Source: Cladocopium goreaui (lineage: Eukaryota > Sar > Dinophyceae > Suessiales > Symbiodiniaceae). From it: 64,000 nucleotides of DNA. Both the position numbers and the translations under genes were made by a program. A model generated the notes under the pieces. It saw only the letters and a program-made list of their open reading frames with translations, did no database searches and had not been told where the DNA came from. Below are positions 1-11,369 of the stretch, one piece after another. The stretch is from assembly GCA_947184155.2 (NCBI GenBank), contig CAMXCT020001509.1, positions 74,501 to 138,500 on the forward strand. The letters run 5' to 3'. Positions within the stretch are counted from its first letter, which is position 1, and each line of letters begins with the position of its first letter.

Positions 1-1942
1 TATATAAATGCTGTGATTGATGACGCGAGGGCTTGCAAAGCTTGAAATGAAACACCATCCAAGAATGCAGGGATTACATTGACATGAAGTTGGAGCAGTA
101 CATGTATCAACGACTTGCCATTCAGTATCCACCACATGGTTGAGACTAGCAAGCAGCGCAGACGCGTTTGTTGGAAGTGTTGTGTTTTGAGGACCTTCAG
201 TCCACTGTTGAATCGCAGAGGGATCATAGCGCACTCAAAGCGTTGAATGCTCTTGGTGTCATGGCATTCGATTGGAGACCGCCTGGCTCTCATATGTAGG
301 TATCTCCAGTTGACGATGTCTGCATCATGTTCTGTTTGAGGTCTCCTCTGTTTTGAGACATTTTGAAACTCAGTCTCAACTTCAACTGTTGTTCAACCAC
401 CTGATTGCGTTCCATATACTGTGGAGGAGCGTAGCCAGTTAAGCTGAGGCAGGCACCTGCACTCAGGTTTGCAAATCCACTTGCCATCCCGGCGTTTCTC
501 CATATTTTGAACCTGCCAGTTTCACATTTCTTATTGGTCCATCCGAACCACCATCCCAACCATGCTTCGATTCCTTCGAATCATTAGGTTAGGCCAAGTC
601 CAACACGGTTCTCACGCGATTGTGAATTTCACACACCTCAGACTCAGCAAACAAAAACTCGTAAAATCCACAAGAAGCTCTACTTCGGAATTTGTTTCCA
701 CACTGCCGGAATGAGTCTTGAAAGGCACAAGCTGAGCTCTCTGCGTGGCTTTCATCGCTTCTTTCTGGCTTCTTAGGCCCGGAAGTTCTCAGCCACAGTC
801 ATCGACTTCAACTAGTTCCAAGAAGTTTTTCTGAAGGAAAGAAAAATGGAACCCAAAATATCACCTGATGCAACACTTGGTGCAGCTTCCAGTCTATTTC
901 CCACCCTGGTCAAAAACAAGCAAAAAGCATCCCAAAAGTATCCAAAAACTATCCAAAATGTATCCAAAAGCATAAATGCCTCTTACTGAATTATGTGTCC
1001 TATCTGTTGCAAGAAGCGAGGAAAAGGCTCCACAATGCTACAATAGAAACTGTGGATAAACAACTGTGAAACACAAAACCTGACGCGCAACCATCGCAAG
1101 TCCTGCAGCTGTCGGAGGACTTGCAAACCCATCCACGGCCACACCTGTTTCACCAGACACAAAGCCGAGTCCAAAACCAATCAAAGTGCTTAGGTGGTGC
1201 ATTAGATCGCCATCAGAAAGCACGCAAATCACTACATCATGCTAGATCCACTTTGCATAGATACAACAGGACTTGTTTGTCAAGTCATGGTTTCCGTGTT
1301 CCCTAGCAATTTTTGAAATGGAGTAGACTCATTTCCTTCATGCTAGCAAACCAAAGTACCAGAGTTTGTTATCGTCATATCCGTCAGATTCTGTCAGCAT
1401 GTTTCTTTGGATGATCCTTTGTTGAGCAAATTTGAAGCGCTACTTCTCCAAAAGGCCCTGCGATTCAGCTACTGCACAACTCTCCACTGTCGTGGCACTG
1501 TCATGGCATTATCATCTTTACGACACAAAGGCTCAAAGGCTATGAAATGCCTCTCAAGTCTTTCAGGATGGCGAAGCTTCTTGTGTACAGCACACATGCG
1601 CATGCCTTGGCATCCGAAGTGTTTCTGGAGTCTCGCATTGCCCTTTCTTCAGAATCCAAGGGTGTTTGGAATCGCGTAGAAAACCTACTGCATACACAGC
1701 TTGGGGAAGGGATGATCTGCAGGGATGTGGTTCTTAGAGGAGGATCGCAAGAATTCTTGTGATGGCAAGGAAAAAATTGATTCAGCATATGAAGGAAATG
1801 GAAGGTAAACAGGACAGTAGGGCCAAATGCGGTTGCAAGATTTTGACCACTTTTCCTCCTGGACCCTGACAAGGCAGCGACAAGGCTGTGAAGCAGCGAG
1901 GATTCCGAGAAGACTAACAACAACACAAGAATTATTAAGAAA
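1..1942. other. No confident gene; left flank of copia element
   Basis: No recognisable domain. Short open stretches exist on the minus strand (290-559 and 1038-1232) and on the plus strand (1547-1762). They have no family signature and could be fragments of exons or chance. No tandem repeats are obvious. The copia element begins at 1943. Confidence 0.5.
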
Positions 1943-2126
1943 TGTAGATGCAACAAGACACGGCAGTGCTGCACCTAAGCGTTTTCCGCCACCTGCATAG
2001 CGTATGCCTATTTGGATCAAGCGCTGTACAATTGGGATTAGGCCATCAGGTAATTGCGCGCATTCGCATCACTACAATGCATGTGCTGTGTCACTCTTCC
2101 ATGCCAAGCACTCAACAGCATTCACA
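1943..2126 (-). repeat. 3' LTR of copia element
   Basis: A 184-bp direct repeat of 8379-8538. On the plus strand it starts TGTAGATGCAAC and ends CATTCACA. It has two extra stretches of roughly 18 and 11 bp relative to the other copy. A purine-rich run lies just inside on the minus strand (about 2131-2152, AAAAAAGAAGGAGAA), a plausible polypurine tract a few bases from the LTR. Confidence 0.75.
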
Positions 2127-2409
2127 GGGGATTCTCCTTCTTTTTTGGTAGAGGCCGGTTTCTGATGGAAAATTACAAGCACATTCGGCACTGCACCAAT
2201 CTGTCCTTGTCTTTGGCCAGCAGTCCATATTCAACCCTGTTCTCTAACCTACGCCATTCAGCCTGGCCATTCGCCCGATCAAAACGACCAACTGCTACGC
2301 AAAGGATATTCGCTAGGGCTAAATCTAGGGACCGGCGTCCGATAGGACTTGGCATCTTTGGCAACTTGAAATGCCATGTCATCTTTGAGATGCCAGCCGA
2401 ATTGATCTC

Positions 2410-3254
2410 CTAAACGCAGCAAATGATGAAAAACTGCAAAGAATCTAACGGCCCACCAATCGTAGGAAGAGACTCTGCCGGTTTCGTGCCACCCTTTTTG
2501 GCTTTGATCGTCTGCTTGACGAAGTCCGGGCTGTAGCGAAGGCTCCAGCGACACTCAGAAAGAATGCCATGGACGTGTTCTGCAGACATTTCCTTAGTTC
2601 CACTGTCAACGAGCATGTTCTCAGTGTTGGTCCACTTCAAGTTCGCTCTTTTGCCAGTTGGGTTCGGATCCACGCAATGCTGAAACACAAACTCTTTTGG
2701 CTTCCAAGGGATGGAGTATCTGAAGTCCCTTTGTCATAACAGTCCTTGCTTTCTGTGACAACAATCATTGGGATTGTCTCCAGCACAGCCTCAATCATTC
2801 TGCCCTTGATGTTCTTGCCTTGAAGCTCGGCAAGTGCACCTCTGCAATATGTGCCAACACCAAGTGCTTCCTCAGTGGAGTAAAGCTCTGCTGCAAAAGT
2901 CGATCAGCACGTGCGACTGATGCGATGGGATCTTGCATCAAGCACTGCAAAGTTCCCTTGTTCACCTTTCATCTCCTTCTCATCCGCAACCAAACCATAG
3001 TATGCTGATTGACTGCAAACTCTGGCAAAAGGGTCTTCGCCAACATTTCCGCGTCTCGTCACATTTCCGAGACTTGCATCGGCAATGACAAGGATTCCAC
3101 TGTTGGTCAGGTCACACGGTTTGAACGTCAAGCAGAAATCAGGAAACTCTTTAAACTTCTTCACAAGAAGGTGAGGGCTGCTGCCGCATGCAGCTCCGAC
3201 TGAAGAGTGGAGAGTTGAAATTGCAGATAAAAACGAAGCTGGGCTACCAACCAC
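2410..3254 (-). pseudogene. copia RNase H and polyprotein C-terminus
   Basis: 3254-2904 contains LVIADASLGNVTRRG (first catalytic Asp region), CSQSAYYGLVADEKEM and LDARSHRISRTC, matching copia RNase H. A further piece at 2688-2410 (RWSLRYSPDFVKQTIKAKKG) looks like the polyprotein C-terminus, in another frame. The LTR starts about 280 bp further on. Confidence 0.7.
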
Positions 3255-4021
3255 TGCATTGAACCTAACAAAGCTCGCAGTTGCTTCGTTTCAGCTGGTG
3301 TCAACGGAGGGCTCAATTCTTTTCTCCTTCCCACGGCTACAATCGCAGGCTTGAGACTCTTGTGATACTCAAACATCTGAATCTTGATGACACCTTCAGA
3401 GTCCTGGGAGATGTGCTTGCCACAGTATGTAAAGCCGTCTCTGTCCAAGCTTCCAAACCCAACTGCCTTGCCCAAATCCGCAAATGATTCTTGCCCCTTG
3501 GCATCACCGCCCAGCAACAAATCGTCAACGTGGCTGCGAATGATGCCACGCAACTCACCACATTCATCTCTCAAAGTCCAGCATAAAGCGTCGAGATGAC
3601 TTCTCTTACCTCCACCTTCTTCCAAAGCATCGCTCAAGCCAAACACCCCTCTGCAAAGACCGTCTCCAAAAGGCAAGCGCGGTTCATCAGGGCTGTTGGT
3701 GCGAATGTTTGCTATGTAAAGTTCACATAGACCAGCAATATACGCATCACCCTTCAAAAGCGCAGCCTTGACGTCTGCGCTCAACAGCCTCCAGCCTTTG
3801 TGATACAAACAGCTGTGGTGAAGATCAACAAAAAAGTGCTGTGAGTTTCTACATGCTGTTGGCACGTCCTTTCGGATGGTGTAGGACGTCACGTCCCGAA
3901 ATCCTGGAACAACCAGTCTGGCTGAGGCCAAGATCGGCAGGTCCTTGTCAACGGTGCAAGCTCTATCAATCATTCTTGTCTGTATAAACAAATCGAGGAT
4001 AGAGGACCTTGAAGGTTTCAT
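3161..4021 (-). pseudogene. copia reverse transcriptase (RVT_2 type)
   Basis: A 286-codon minus-strand segment with RVT_2 landmarks: LASARLVVPGFRDV, then LLSADVKAALLKGD (motif A, catalytic D), then IIRSHVDDLLLGGD (motif C, HVDD in place of the usual YVDD), then LRALLGSMQWLVAQLR, the connection to RNase H. The domain is contiguous through motif C, but the frame is lost on both sides. Copies element RNA into cDNA in the family. Unlikely to be active here. Confidence 0.85.
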
Positions 4022-4029
4022 TCTTCCTC

Positions 4030-5050
4030 TTCAGCTCGCGCCACACCAACTTGGTTTCCTCAGGACTGAAGACTTCAACGGACTCACGCTTGTGCTCAGC
4101 TGTCATATTGCGCCAGTGATACTCTTTCCTGGCTGCCTGAACTGCGTCAACTTCAAACTCATGGCGTCCAGGTGGCCAGGGAAGTCCAAGCGTGCTGCGA
4201 GTCTTCCAGTCAGAAACCAGAGGACATGCCCAGCGCCTTCAGCTTGACGCGGTCAGGATCTCGGCGATCAAGTTCCGCCGAGGCTTGCAATTGCAAAAGC
4301 GGGCGCACGCCAGAAGTCAACATTGAAGGAGCTTCAAGAATCTCATTGGCCTCCAGCTGCAATGCTTCGGAAGGACTCGCACCAGGAAGTGGATCGTCAG
4401 ATCCTCTGGCTTCGGCAGATTGCTGATGTAGAGCATCCACATCAACTTCAGCAGGCCTTTTCTCTCCTTGACCTTGTTCAGTTTCCTCCTCCAACGTCCT
4501 TGCTCTGCTGAAGAGAGGTCGCATTCTCGCCTCCAAATCAGGTCTCGCTTGCAAGATGAGGTCTGGCACAAGTGTACCAGGAGCACCCGTAGGTGTGTCA
4601 CGGCTGTGTAGCAACCATAGAGCTCATTCCACCACCAATTTGTTCACCACCTTGCAAGGCAGCAACAAGTTCGCTGGGCTGAACATCCGGCAACTGTTCC
4701 GCAGCAGCTTCATGAAGTGGTGTTTGCGGCTGCTGTTGCTGCAACATCTTCTCAGGAGTCACTGCACCAGGAATGTCAGATTCGGTCATATCATGAATTA
4801 CTTGTTCAACACATTCTTAAAGTACATCACGCCAAGTAGAAGAAGCTGCTCCATGGTGGATGCGCGTCGTACATGTTCGACAGCACACTTTGTCAATTGC
4901 CCCTTGTAGCTCAAGTACACGTTGGCCCCTTCACATGCAACAACCAACCTCTACCATGCCACCTTCTCAAAGACAGACGCTTTCGGGTCGGCTGATTGCG
5001 GTTGTTGTACTTTTGGGCTCGCCAGAAATAGGCAATTGAACCAGGTTCAG
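4030..5050 (-). pseudogene. copia integrase C-terminus / linker, broken
   Basis: Minus-strand fragments in several frames. About 5040-4810 reads VYLSYKGQLTKCAVEHVRRA, a segment like the integrase C-terminal region in this group. 4789-4598 and 4614-4210 are Q/E/P-rich linkers (for example EMLQQQQPQTPLHEAAAEQ-like and EEETEQGQGEKRPAEVDV) leading to RT. Stops and frame changes near 5056, 4800, 4610 and 4050 show decay. Confidence 0.5.
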
Positions 5051-5055
5051 GCACA

Positions 5056-6234
5056 TCATCCCTCTATGGGTGCCCTTGATCTCGCCAGCTCACCGCGACG
5101 AATGCTTCTGGAAAAATGCAACCTGGTCATGGCTACCTTGGCTGTCTCACGCAAGGCTAATTGGCGTGCCATCGACGGATTGGGGTCGATGTGGCCATGT
5201 TCAGCAAGATGCTGAGAAAAGCTGCCCAAAACATCACCAGTCATCCTTGGCTGTCTTCCTAAGGCTGCTTGCCCCGGACTCACTCCAAGCTCATTGATAT
5301 CGGAGCTGGAAGCTCCAACAGCTTCTCCAAGGGCTTCTTCAAACTCATCGAAACCTTGCATCTGGCGCGCATTGACCATTGATGCCAGAATGACACGAAG
5401 TGTGCCTCCAGTTCTTTCACAAACTCCATTTTGCCATGGTGCTCCAAAGCCGCAGTGCCATAGGAGAATGCTGTGACCAGCGCAGAACTCAGCAAGCTCA
5501 TGGCTGATAAATTCTCTCCTTTGGTCTGCCACCAGCGTCCTTGGACATCCAAAGACTGGAAGCCAACGCTTCTTCAGGAAGGAGATCGCATTGGCCGCTG
5601 TCTTCCTTGGCAACAACTCTGCAAGTTGGAAACGAGTGGCATAGTCGATGACACGCACGGCAGTGAACTTGTTGCCTGAGGAGTCATAGACATCAATCAA
5701 ATCAATGCTGGCCTGATCTCCAGCATCCTTTGGCGCAGGAAGGAAAGCTGGACGTCGTGTTTTCGGCCGTCTCTTCTCTTGACATATATCGCATTTGTGG
5801 TGCTTGGCTGCATAAATGGCTTCCGCTGGGGCACCTGAAATGGCAAGTGCACGGGCAAGTCTGACATTGGAATGATGGCGTGTGTTGTCATGAAGGCGTT
5901 TGATGGCTGCCTTCAATCCAGCGGAAATCTTCATGTTTGGCTTCTCCTCCTCCTCAGACGATGCAGAATCATCTTCGCCAGCCGGTTGGCCAAGGTTCAA
6001 CGACTCTTCATCATCAGTAGCCAACTCATACTCTTCCACAGCAAGAACCTCCGTGGACTTTGCAACATCCTTGGGCTTTGAAACCTTGTTATACTCAATG
6101 TCAAACTGCTTCTCAAAACCATCAACCAAAAGTTTCGCCAATCGGTGAGGATAGTGCACAGCCGGGGCTGTGACAGATTTCCCACCAATCACCGGCTGGT
6201 GAGCATGATCGCCAGTGCAAGACTTTCCATCCAA
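5056..6234 (-). pseudogene. copia integrase (zinc-binding plus DDE core)
   Basis: The longest open part of the element (392 codons). An HHCC zinc-binding module is visible: RLHDNTRHHSNVRLARALA followed by HHKCDICQ. The DDE core follows, with D in IDLIDVYD, D in LVADQRREF and E in WQNGVCERTGG. The second motif reads ADQRREF where D-x-G-x-E/D-F is usual, so the site may be altered. The N-terminus and C-terminus break into other frames. The enzyme would insert element cDNA into host DNA. It is adjacent to RT as expected for copia. Confidence 0.85.
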
Positions 6235-6929
6235 AAGTCAGCTTGCAATCCAACTGGACGAGGCAGTTTTCGTGGCCTTTGGTGAAGACCAATATTTCCA
6301 CGCAAACCAAATCTGCACTGATGAAAACAAGCTAAACGGTGGTCATGCTCATCCAAAACCTTGGCCATCTCGGGATGCTTCCAGGCGCCACTAGGTTGAG
6401 GATTCTTAAGCAGGTAGTGTCCTCCACCGTCAGCTTGAATCGCAGCCAGTTCCAGAGCAAATTTCAGTAAAACTTCACCCTCAGCTTGGATCTCATGCAA
6501 ATTGACCCTTGGGTTCAAACGAAGCAGAGGGCCCCAGGGTCCGCAAGGAAAAGCAATCATCAGGAAATAAGCCCGCTCCTTCCGGACAATGGCTTTGGCT
6601 CTCTCGCGATCTTTCTACAGCAAAAAGTTGAATCCCGTCTCCAAGGACAAAGCTGTGCCAGTTTTGTGGCCTCTGCGGGAAGCTTCCTTGCTTACCCGCT
6701 GGGTGTGAGCGTAGACCTCACTGACAAGCGGCTTCACAGCGCGAACAAAAGCTTCATTGAGCCTTTTCTCAATGTCTTGCAAGCATTGAACCTGCAGCAC
6801 TTCGAAAACTTCCTTTGGAGACAGAGAAATCAGCTTGCGGTCATTCTCATGCTGGGTCCAAGCTTGAGAAATCATCTGGGCCACCTTGCTTTCTTTGCCT
6901 TTGCAAAGACCATTCATGTCCATCACCAT
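6189..6929 (-). pseudogene. copia polyprotein segment between gag and integrase
   Basis: Two broken minus-strand ORFs (6929-6615 and 6560-6189). The lower one contains FPCGPWGPLLRLNP and GGHYLLKNPQPSGAWKHPEM, which look like the protease/pre-integrase linker found in dinoflagellate copia polyproteins, though I cannot assign catalytic residues. Frames change on both sides, so this part is no longer co-linear with gag or integrase. Confidence 0.5.
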
Positions 6930-6934
6930 CTAAC

Positions 6935-8154
6935 TCATGTGGTCGCTGGCAAAGGCTGCTCCTCCCTGCCGCACGCTGCTGCCACATCTCTGCATAGTAG
7001 TCGGCATGCAGTTGAGCGATTTCCTCCTCCGAAAGTTCCACTGCGCCATCCATCTCCATGCGCCTCTTCCGGTCCGTCTTCCTCCGCTGTCAACTGTGAA
7101 GGACCCAGGTGCTCGTCTGGCGGCTCGGTCGACGTTGGTGGCAGCATCTGATTTCCTTGCACGTTCATGACGTGCTGGAAGACCTGTGAGAGCATGGTCT
7201 GGAAACGAGCTTCTTGCGCAGCCATCATTTGCTGCACTTGTTGAAGAGGAACATTCTCTTGAGTCTCCGGCAGCTGATGTTGAACAGGAGTCGCTTTTGA
7301 TGGGCCATTTGCCAACTGGGCCGCGGCCGTTGGCACAGGTGTCTCCTGAGAAGGCTTGGCTCCCTCCTTGGCTTCCGGCTTCAACTTGGCTCCTTTTGGC
7401 ATCAACAAATCCACGGGACGACGCTTTTCTCTCAGTATTGCGTCCTTCTCGGCAACCTCTATGTGGAGAAACGCGGCCAACTTGAGCAAATCTTGACGGA
7501 GAGTTGGCAAACCTCCGCGGGGCCCACCAGTTCCCTGACAGCTGCTTCCCACCTTCTCACGCAAAAACCAGGCGACTGTATCCCTTCAGATCGCAAATCA
7601 GCAGCAACAGTGCGGAAACGAGTGCAAAACTCACTAATCCGCTCACCAGGCTTTCTCTTGAGTGAATTGTAAAACTGCTCTCGCAGTTCACCTTTCTTGT
7701 CCAGCTCGCCCTTGCCATTGATACCTTCCAGGGCATCCAGAAGTTTGTTCAATCCAAAAAGGGAACCGGCTTCCTGCAGCACAACCTCAGTGCCAGTGGC
7801 AGGGCCAATGCCTTTGATAGCTTTCTTCGCTTCAAGCTCCTTCGGCGTGAACTCCTCACCACGTTGACGCACCACTCCCGATTGCCTCAGGAACCATCTA
7901 GCAGCTAAGTTGTACTTCATGGGCCGTTCAAGGTCCAAGGATTCCACCCACCAAGACATTTCTCGGCGACATGATCTCCAAGTCGCAGGAGATCCGTCCC
8001 ATGTCGGCACCTTATACCAGCTATACTCGTACCCTTCTCTTCTTCCATGGCCCAAAATGGGCAATCCAGTAAATAATGACTTTTTGATCACGTAAGAGAT
8101 GAACTCGCAAAAGATGTCTCCCCACAGGAAATGAAACAGGCTCAGGGTGTCCAA
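6935..8154 (-). pseudogene. copia gag region, frameshifted
   Basis: Gag-like structural protein segment in two overlapping minus-strand frames (8154-7459, then 7564-6935). The first frame has the tryptophan-rich start (WDGSPATWRSCRREMSWWVE) followed by a helical segment ending EQFYNSLKRKPGERISEF and RFRTVAADLRSEGIQ, as in retrotransposon capsid proteins. The second frame continues with LRQDLLKLAAFLHIE and a Q/P-rich linker. The frame change lies near 7565. I see no canonical ATG at the N-terminus: the longest frame opens at TTG, and the first in-frame Met is well inside. No zinc knuckle was recognised. Confidence 0.65.
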
Positions 8155-8360
8155 CTGACACTAGTTCCCACTTTTAAACGAAGGAATGCAGTTAAACCCC
8201 CGGGGTTTTGCTAACCAAGTGTTTCAACTCTCAACCCAGTCCTTGCCCCGCAGGAGTTCGCAACCAAGATGAAAGGATGTCACACCAAGCCAGCACGCAG
8301 TTAAAGTCAAAAGGCAGAGCGTAGATCGAGCAAATGCCATAGGTCCCCAATGCGAAGCGA

Positions 8361-8377
8361 TTCAGGCTCCGGTGCCA
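8361..8377 (-). other. Primer binding site of copia element
   Basis: Reading the minus strand, one base after the LTR end (..CTACA) the sequence is TGGCACCGGAGCC. A TGG directly inside the 5' LTR is the expected complement of a tRNA 3' CCA end. The spacing resembles the TGGTATCAGAGC-type sites of plant copia elements. Confidence 0.6.
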
Positions 8378-8378
8378 C

Positions 8379-8538
8379 TGTAGATGCAACAAGACGCGGC
8401 AGTGCTGCACCTAAGCGTTTTCCGCCACCTGCATAGCGTATGCCTATTTGGATCAAGCGCTGTACAACTGGGATTGGGGCCATTCGCATCACTACAATGC
8501 ATGTGCCATGCCAACCCTAGCAATCAACAGCATTCACA
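8379..8538 (-). repeat. 5' LTR of copia element
   Basis: A 160-bp copy of the repeat at 1943-2126, sharing the ends TGTAGATGCAAC and CATTCACA and most of the interior. In minus-strand orientation it is the upstream LTR and should carry the element's promoter. Confidence 0.75.
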
Positions 8539-9002
8539 AGAATTGATGGTGGCATTGAGAGATTGAGATTCAAGAACAAGGGATAGAGGAGGATCGAGGC
8601 AGGGGACCACAGCAAATCAGGACGGGAAAGCAAGGCATGCAGTCATGGGTCATACAGTGCAGGGATTTTGTTCCCCTAGATGCCTTTAGTTATTCACTAG
8701 TGATGCTACAATTTCTATTGAAAGGCCCATGGTCCCCCAAGAAACAATATTTCCGCAGCCCCGTTTTGCTTAACAGTTCAGCAGTCATAGCCCAGAAGAA
8801 CTTGGGCAGCTGACACACCATGTATATATCTTATATATCTTTCAGAATCTGTCATAATCAGCTTCACTTTGGAACTGGGCTTTGAGCTCAATGTTGGGGC
8901 TGAAGTTGGCTTTGCATTCCTCATTCAAGCAGCCATAGCCACCCATACATCACTGTAAGGAGTTTGACTCCACAATGCCGCAAACCACTGAAGTCAACAG
9001 AC
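8539..9002. other. Spacer right of copia element
   Basis: I see no gene, repeat or structural feature here. A short AT-rich patch (tatatatctt) sits near 8822-8840. Confidence 0.4.
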
Positions 9003-10242
9003 TCAGGTCTTTGCTTCATTAGCTGTGCTGTACCTGCCAGGAAATTGCTCTCCAGTCGTACCATCTATGGTACCACAAAAGTCCTGGTCAAAATTTGGAC
9101 TCTCGAAATTGAGGTTCAGACTCTCTTCTTCCAAAAGCTCCATGGTCTCTGTATCGCTTCCTTGCCAACAAATCGATGCAACTTGCCAAACGTTGCATGT
9201 GAGGCGCTTGAAGAATGAGGTACCAAAACCAATGATAGAAGGCCAAAAGCAGACAGCCTCGTCGATCACCTCTACTCGGAGAGCGTTCCTCCTGCAGTTG
9301 GCTTCCGCAGTTGCAATGTCCAAGAGTTTTCTGTGGCAAAATGTGGCGAAATGTGTCGAAATGGTTTCATGGCGATCCAGGTCGGCCTTCATCCTTTGAG
9401 GTCCAAGTGGCACAAGGTTTCCTTTGAGATCCAGGTTGTGCAGTTATGGCATCCATCAATGCAGTGCTTGGGCTTCGGCCACCAGTACGAATGGGCTGTG
9501 TGGATTTCGCCTGTACCACTTTGCCAGTGGAAATGGCATGAACTTGAAAGAAATTGTAAAAATCAAAGCGGTGGACCAACATGAAACGAGCCAATGTGAC
9601 AGAACAATGCCTCGAAGTGGATGCCCCGGGAGGGGCTTCTGGGGAAACCTTTCAGACATGCAGGGGACATGCCTCTTTGCACGTTTGGATCTGTTGTCCA
9701 GACCCGCATCAAATACTTCGTCAATAGCTGGATCTCTCAGCATTCTACATCAAATGTCATCAAATGACATGCATTCTATGCTGTTAGCTTTCATTTTGGT
9801 TTCCCTACGCTGACTACCCAGCTGTCCCATGTGCCTGAGGACAAGCCTTTGTCAACTCCCTGGCTGCATGACACAGGCACAACGCAACAAATGGGAAAGA
9901 AACAAGTGAGCTTTACATAGCTTTGGGAAAACTGCTGAGTAAGTCCTCTTTGAAATCTGTGTCTACAAAAGTTTGGAAACTGAGTTCATGAAATGAAATC
10001 TTTATGCGCCAATTCCAATCTAGCAGCTGAAGAATGCACGCCTTGCAACGGTCATCCCCGGTGCACACCCATTCGCCCTTCACATTGCGTGCCATCCTCG
10101 GAACGTGAAGTCTTACTGCCAGGCAAACAGGCCAGCCTCTGAGGCAAACGCAAATCGCGGCAGCGCCATTTCCTTGAAAGCTTGAAATGTGGACACTGCT
10201 TTGATTTGTCTGTTTATCTTGTTTCATCTTCACAAACCACAA
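9003..10242 (-). CDS. Unassigned minus-strand exon-like ORFs
   Basis: Several overlapping minus-strand open segments (10242-9913, 9743-9456, 9594-9367, 9413-9003). Stretches such as MLRDPAIDEVFDAGLDNRSK and NALRVEVIDEAVCFW have a normal amino-acid mix and no low complexity, and could be exons of one split gene. I recognise no family and cannot place splice sites with confidence. Same strand as the identified host genes. Could also be chance ORFs. Confidence 0.25.
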
Positions 10243-11365
10243 TGCAACATTGCTCTCAGCGATCTCAGTAGAAAGCCCATGCTGTACACATTGAACCCAC
10301 TCCTGCGCTTGTTTGAGGTGTTAGGGTTGAAGCTAAACGGCTAGACCACATGACAAATTGCAAAGCGCCTCCGATGTCTTTGAAGACTTCAATGCCTCAG
10401 ACCGCCTCCTGCGACAGGTTGGAGAACTGGAAGAATTGAACGAACCGACGGAACTCCTGATGAAAAGTTGCAAAGTTCTTGCAAAAGTTCTTGCCAACCC
10501 GTGTCAAACCATTAGCCAAGCAACGCTGGCGCGGACACCTGACCTTTTGCAAAGCGACCCAACCTTAGAGACTGTTTTGTTTCATTCCTTTTTGTCATCA
10601 AAAGACTGGTGGATTCTTTCCGATCTGAACGAGCTGTCAAGCCGTCTCTCAGCCCTCTCTCTTTCTCTCTGTGGAAGTTGCGACAGGTTGCGACGGAATG
10701 AGACTTCAAATCTAGCGGAAGTGCAGAAAAATGAAGAATAAAAAAACTGGGCTCAGAGTCGGGAGTCACACGCAGATCAGGAGGAGGACAGAGGTGACTG
10801 AACAAAAAGGCACAAAAATGGTTTCGTACATTTCCGTTCCTATACAGTACTGTACGACTCACAAACATTTCGTGAGGCTTCAGCTTGGGAGCAGTGGTGC
10901 GTTTTACACCGCGGCGCGACCCAGAGCCTCCAAGCACCAGTTTTGTTCGCTAATGATGCAGATAATCATGTTTTTGGAAGCTTGTCAGACTTATCTCCTA
11001 GGTCCGCCTGAGTACTTGATATTTTTTGCATGTTGCCTTGGAAGTTCATCTGCCAAAAACGATAGGGCCTTTGCTGGGCCGGGTTCTCATTGTTCCCGTC
11101 TTGGTCAATTTCTGCTTCAACGTCTGCAAGGCGCTCCCAGGCCTGCTCTGCTGAAATTCAACTGGCCAAGGGATGAACTTGATTACACATGATGTGGTGA
11201 TGGTCTGGCCTCTCATGAAACAAGTATAAAACAACGACACCAATATAGAATACCATTCGGTAATTCCGTCTTTGATTGCTTTTCGTTATGACACATGAGT
11301 CAAAAGAAGTTTCATTGAGGAAATTCCGAGTTGCGGAAAGTGAACAATAGCATTTCCCAAAAGAT
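10243..11365. other. Intergenic or intronic; one plus-strand ORF
   Basis: A plus-strand ORF of 127 codons (10358-10741) begins SASDVFEDFNASDRLLRQVG and is leucine-rich. No domain is recognised, and the opposite strand is also open over 10512-10937, so coding is doubtful. Nothing else stands out. Confidence 0.3.
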
Positions 11366-11369
11366 CATG

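Larger units (their letters stand above)
1943..8538 (-). mobile_element. LTR retrotransposon, Ty1/copia type, decayed
   Basis: A 6.6-kb element on the minus strand bounded by related direct repeats (1943-2126 and 8379-8538). Each begins TG and ends CA. A tRNA-type primer site lies just inside the upper repeat. The order along the minus strand is gag, integrase, reverse transcriptase, RNase H; integrase before RT is the copia arrangement. The coding part is spread over several frames with stops between them, so the copy cannot make an intact polyprotein. The flanks are AGAAA before 1943 and AGAAT after 8538, an imperfect 5-bp target duplication (4 of 5 match). LTR divergence by indels and substitutions suggests an old insertion. 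Confidence 0.85.
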
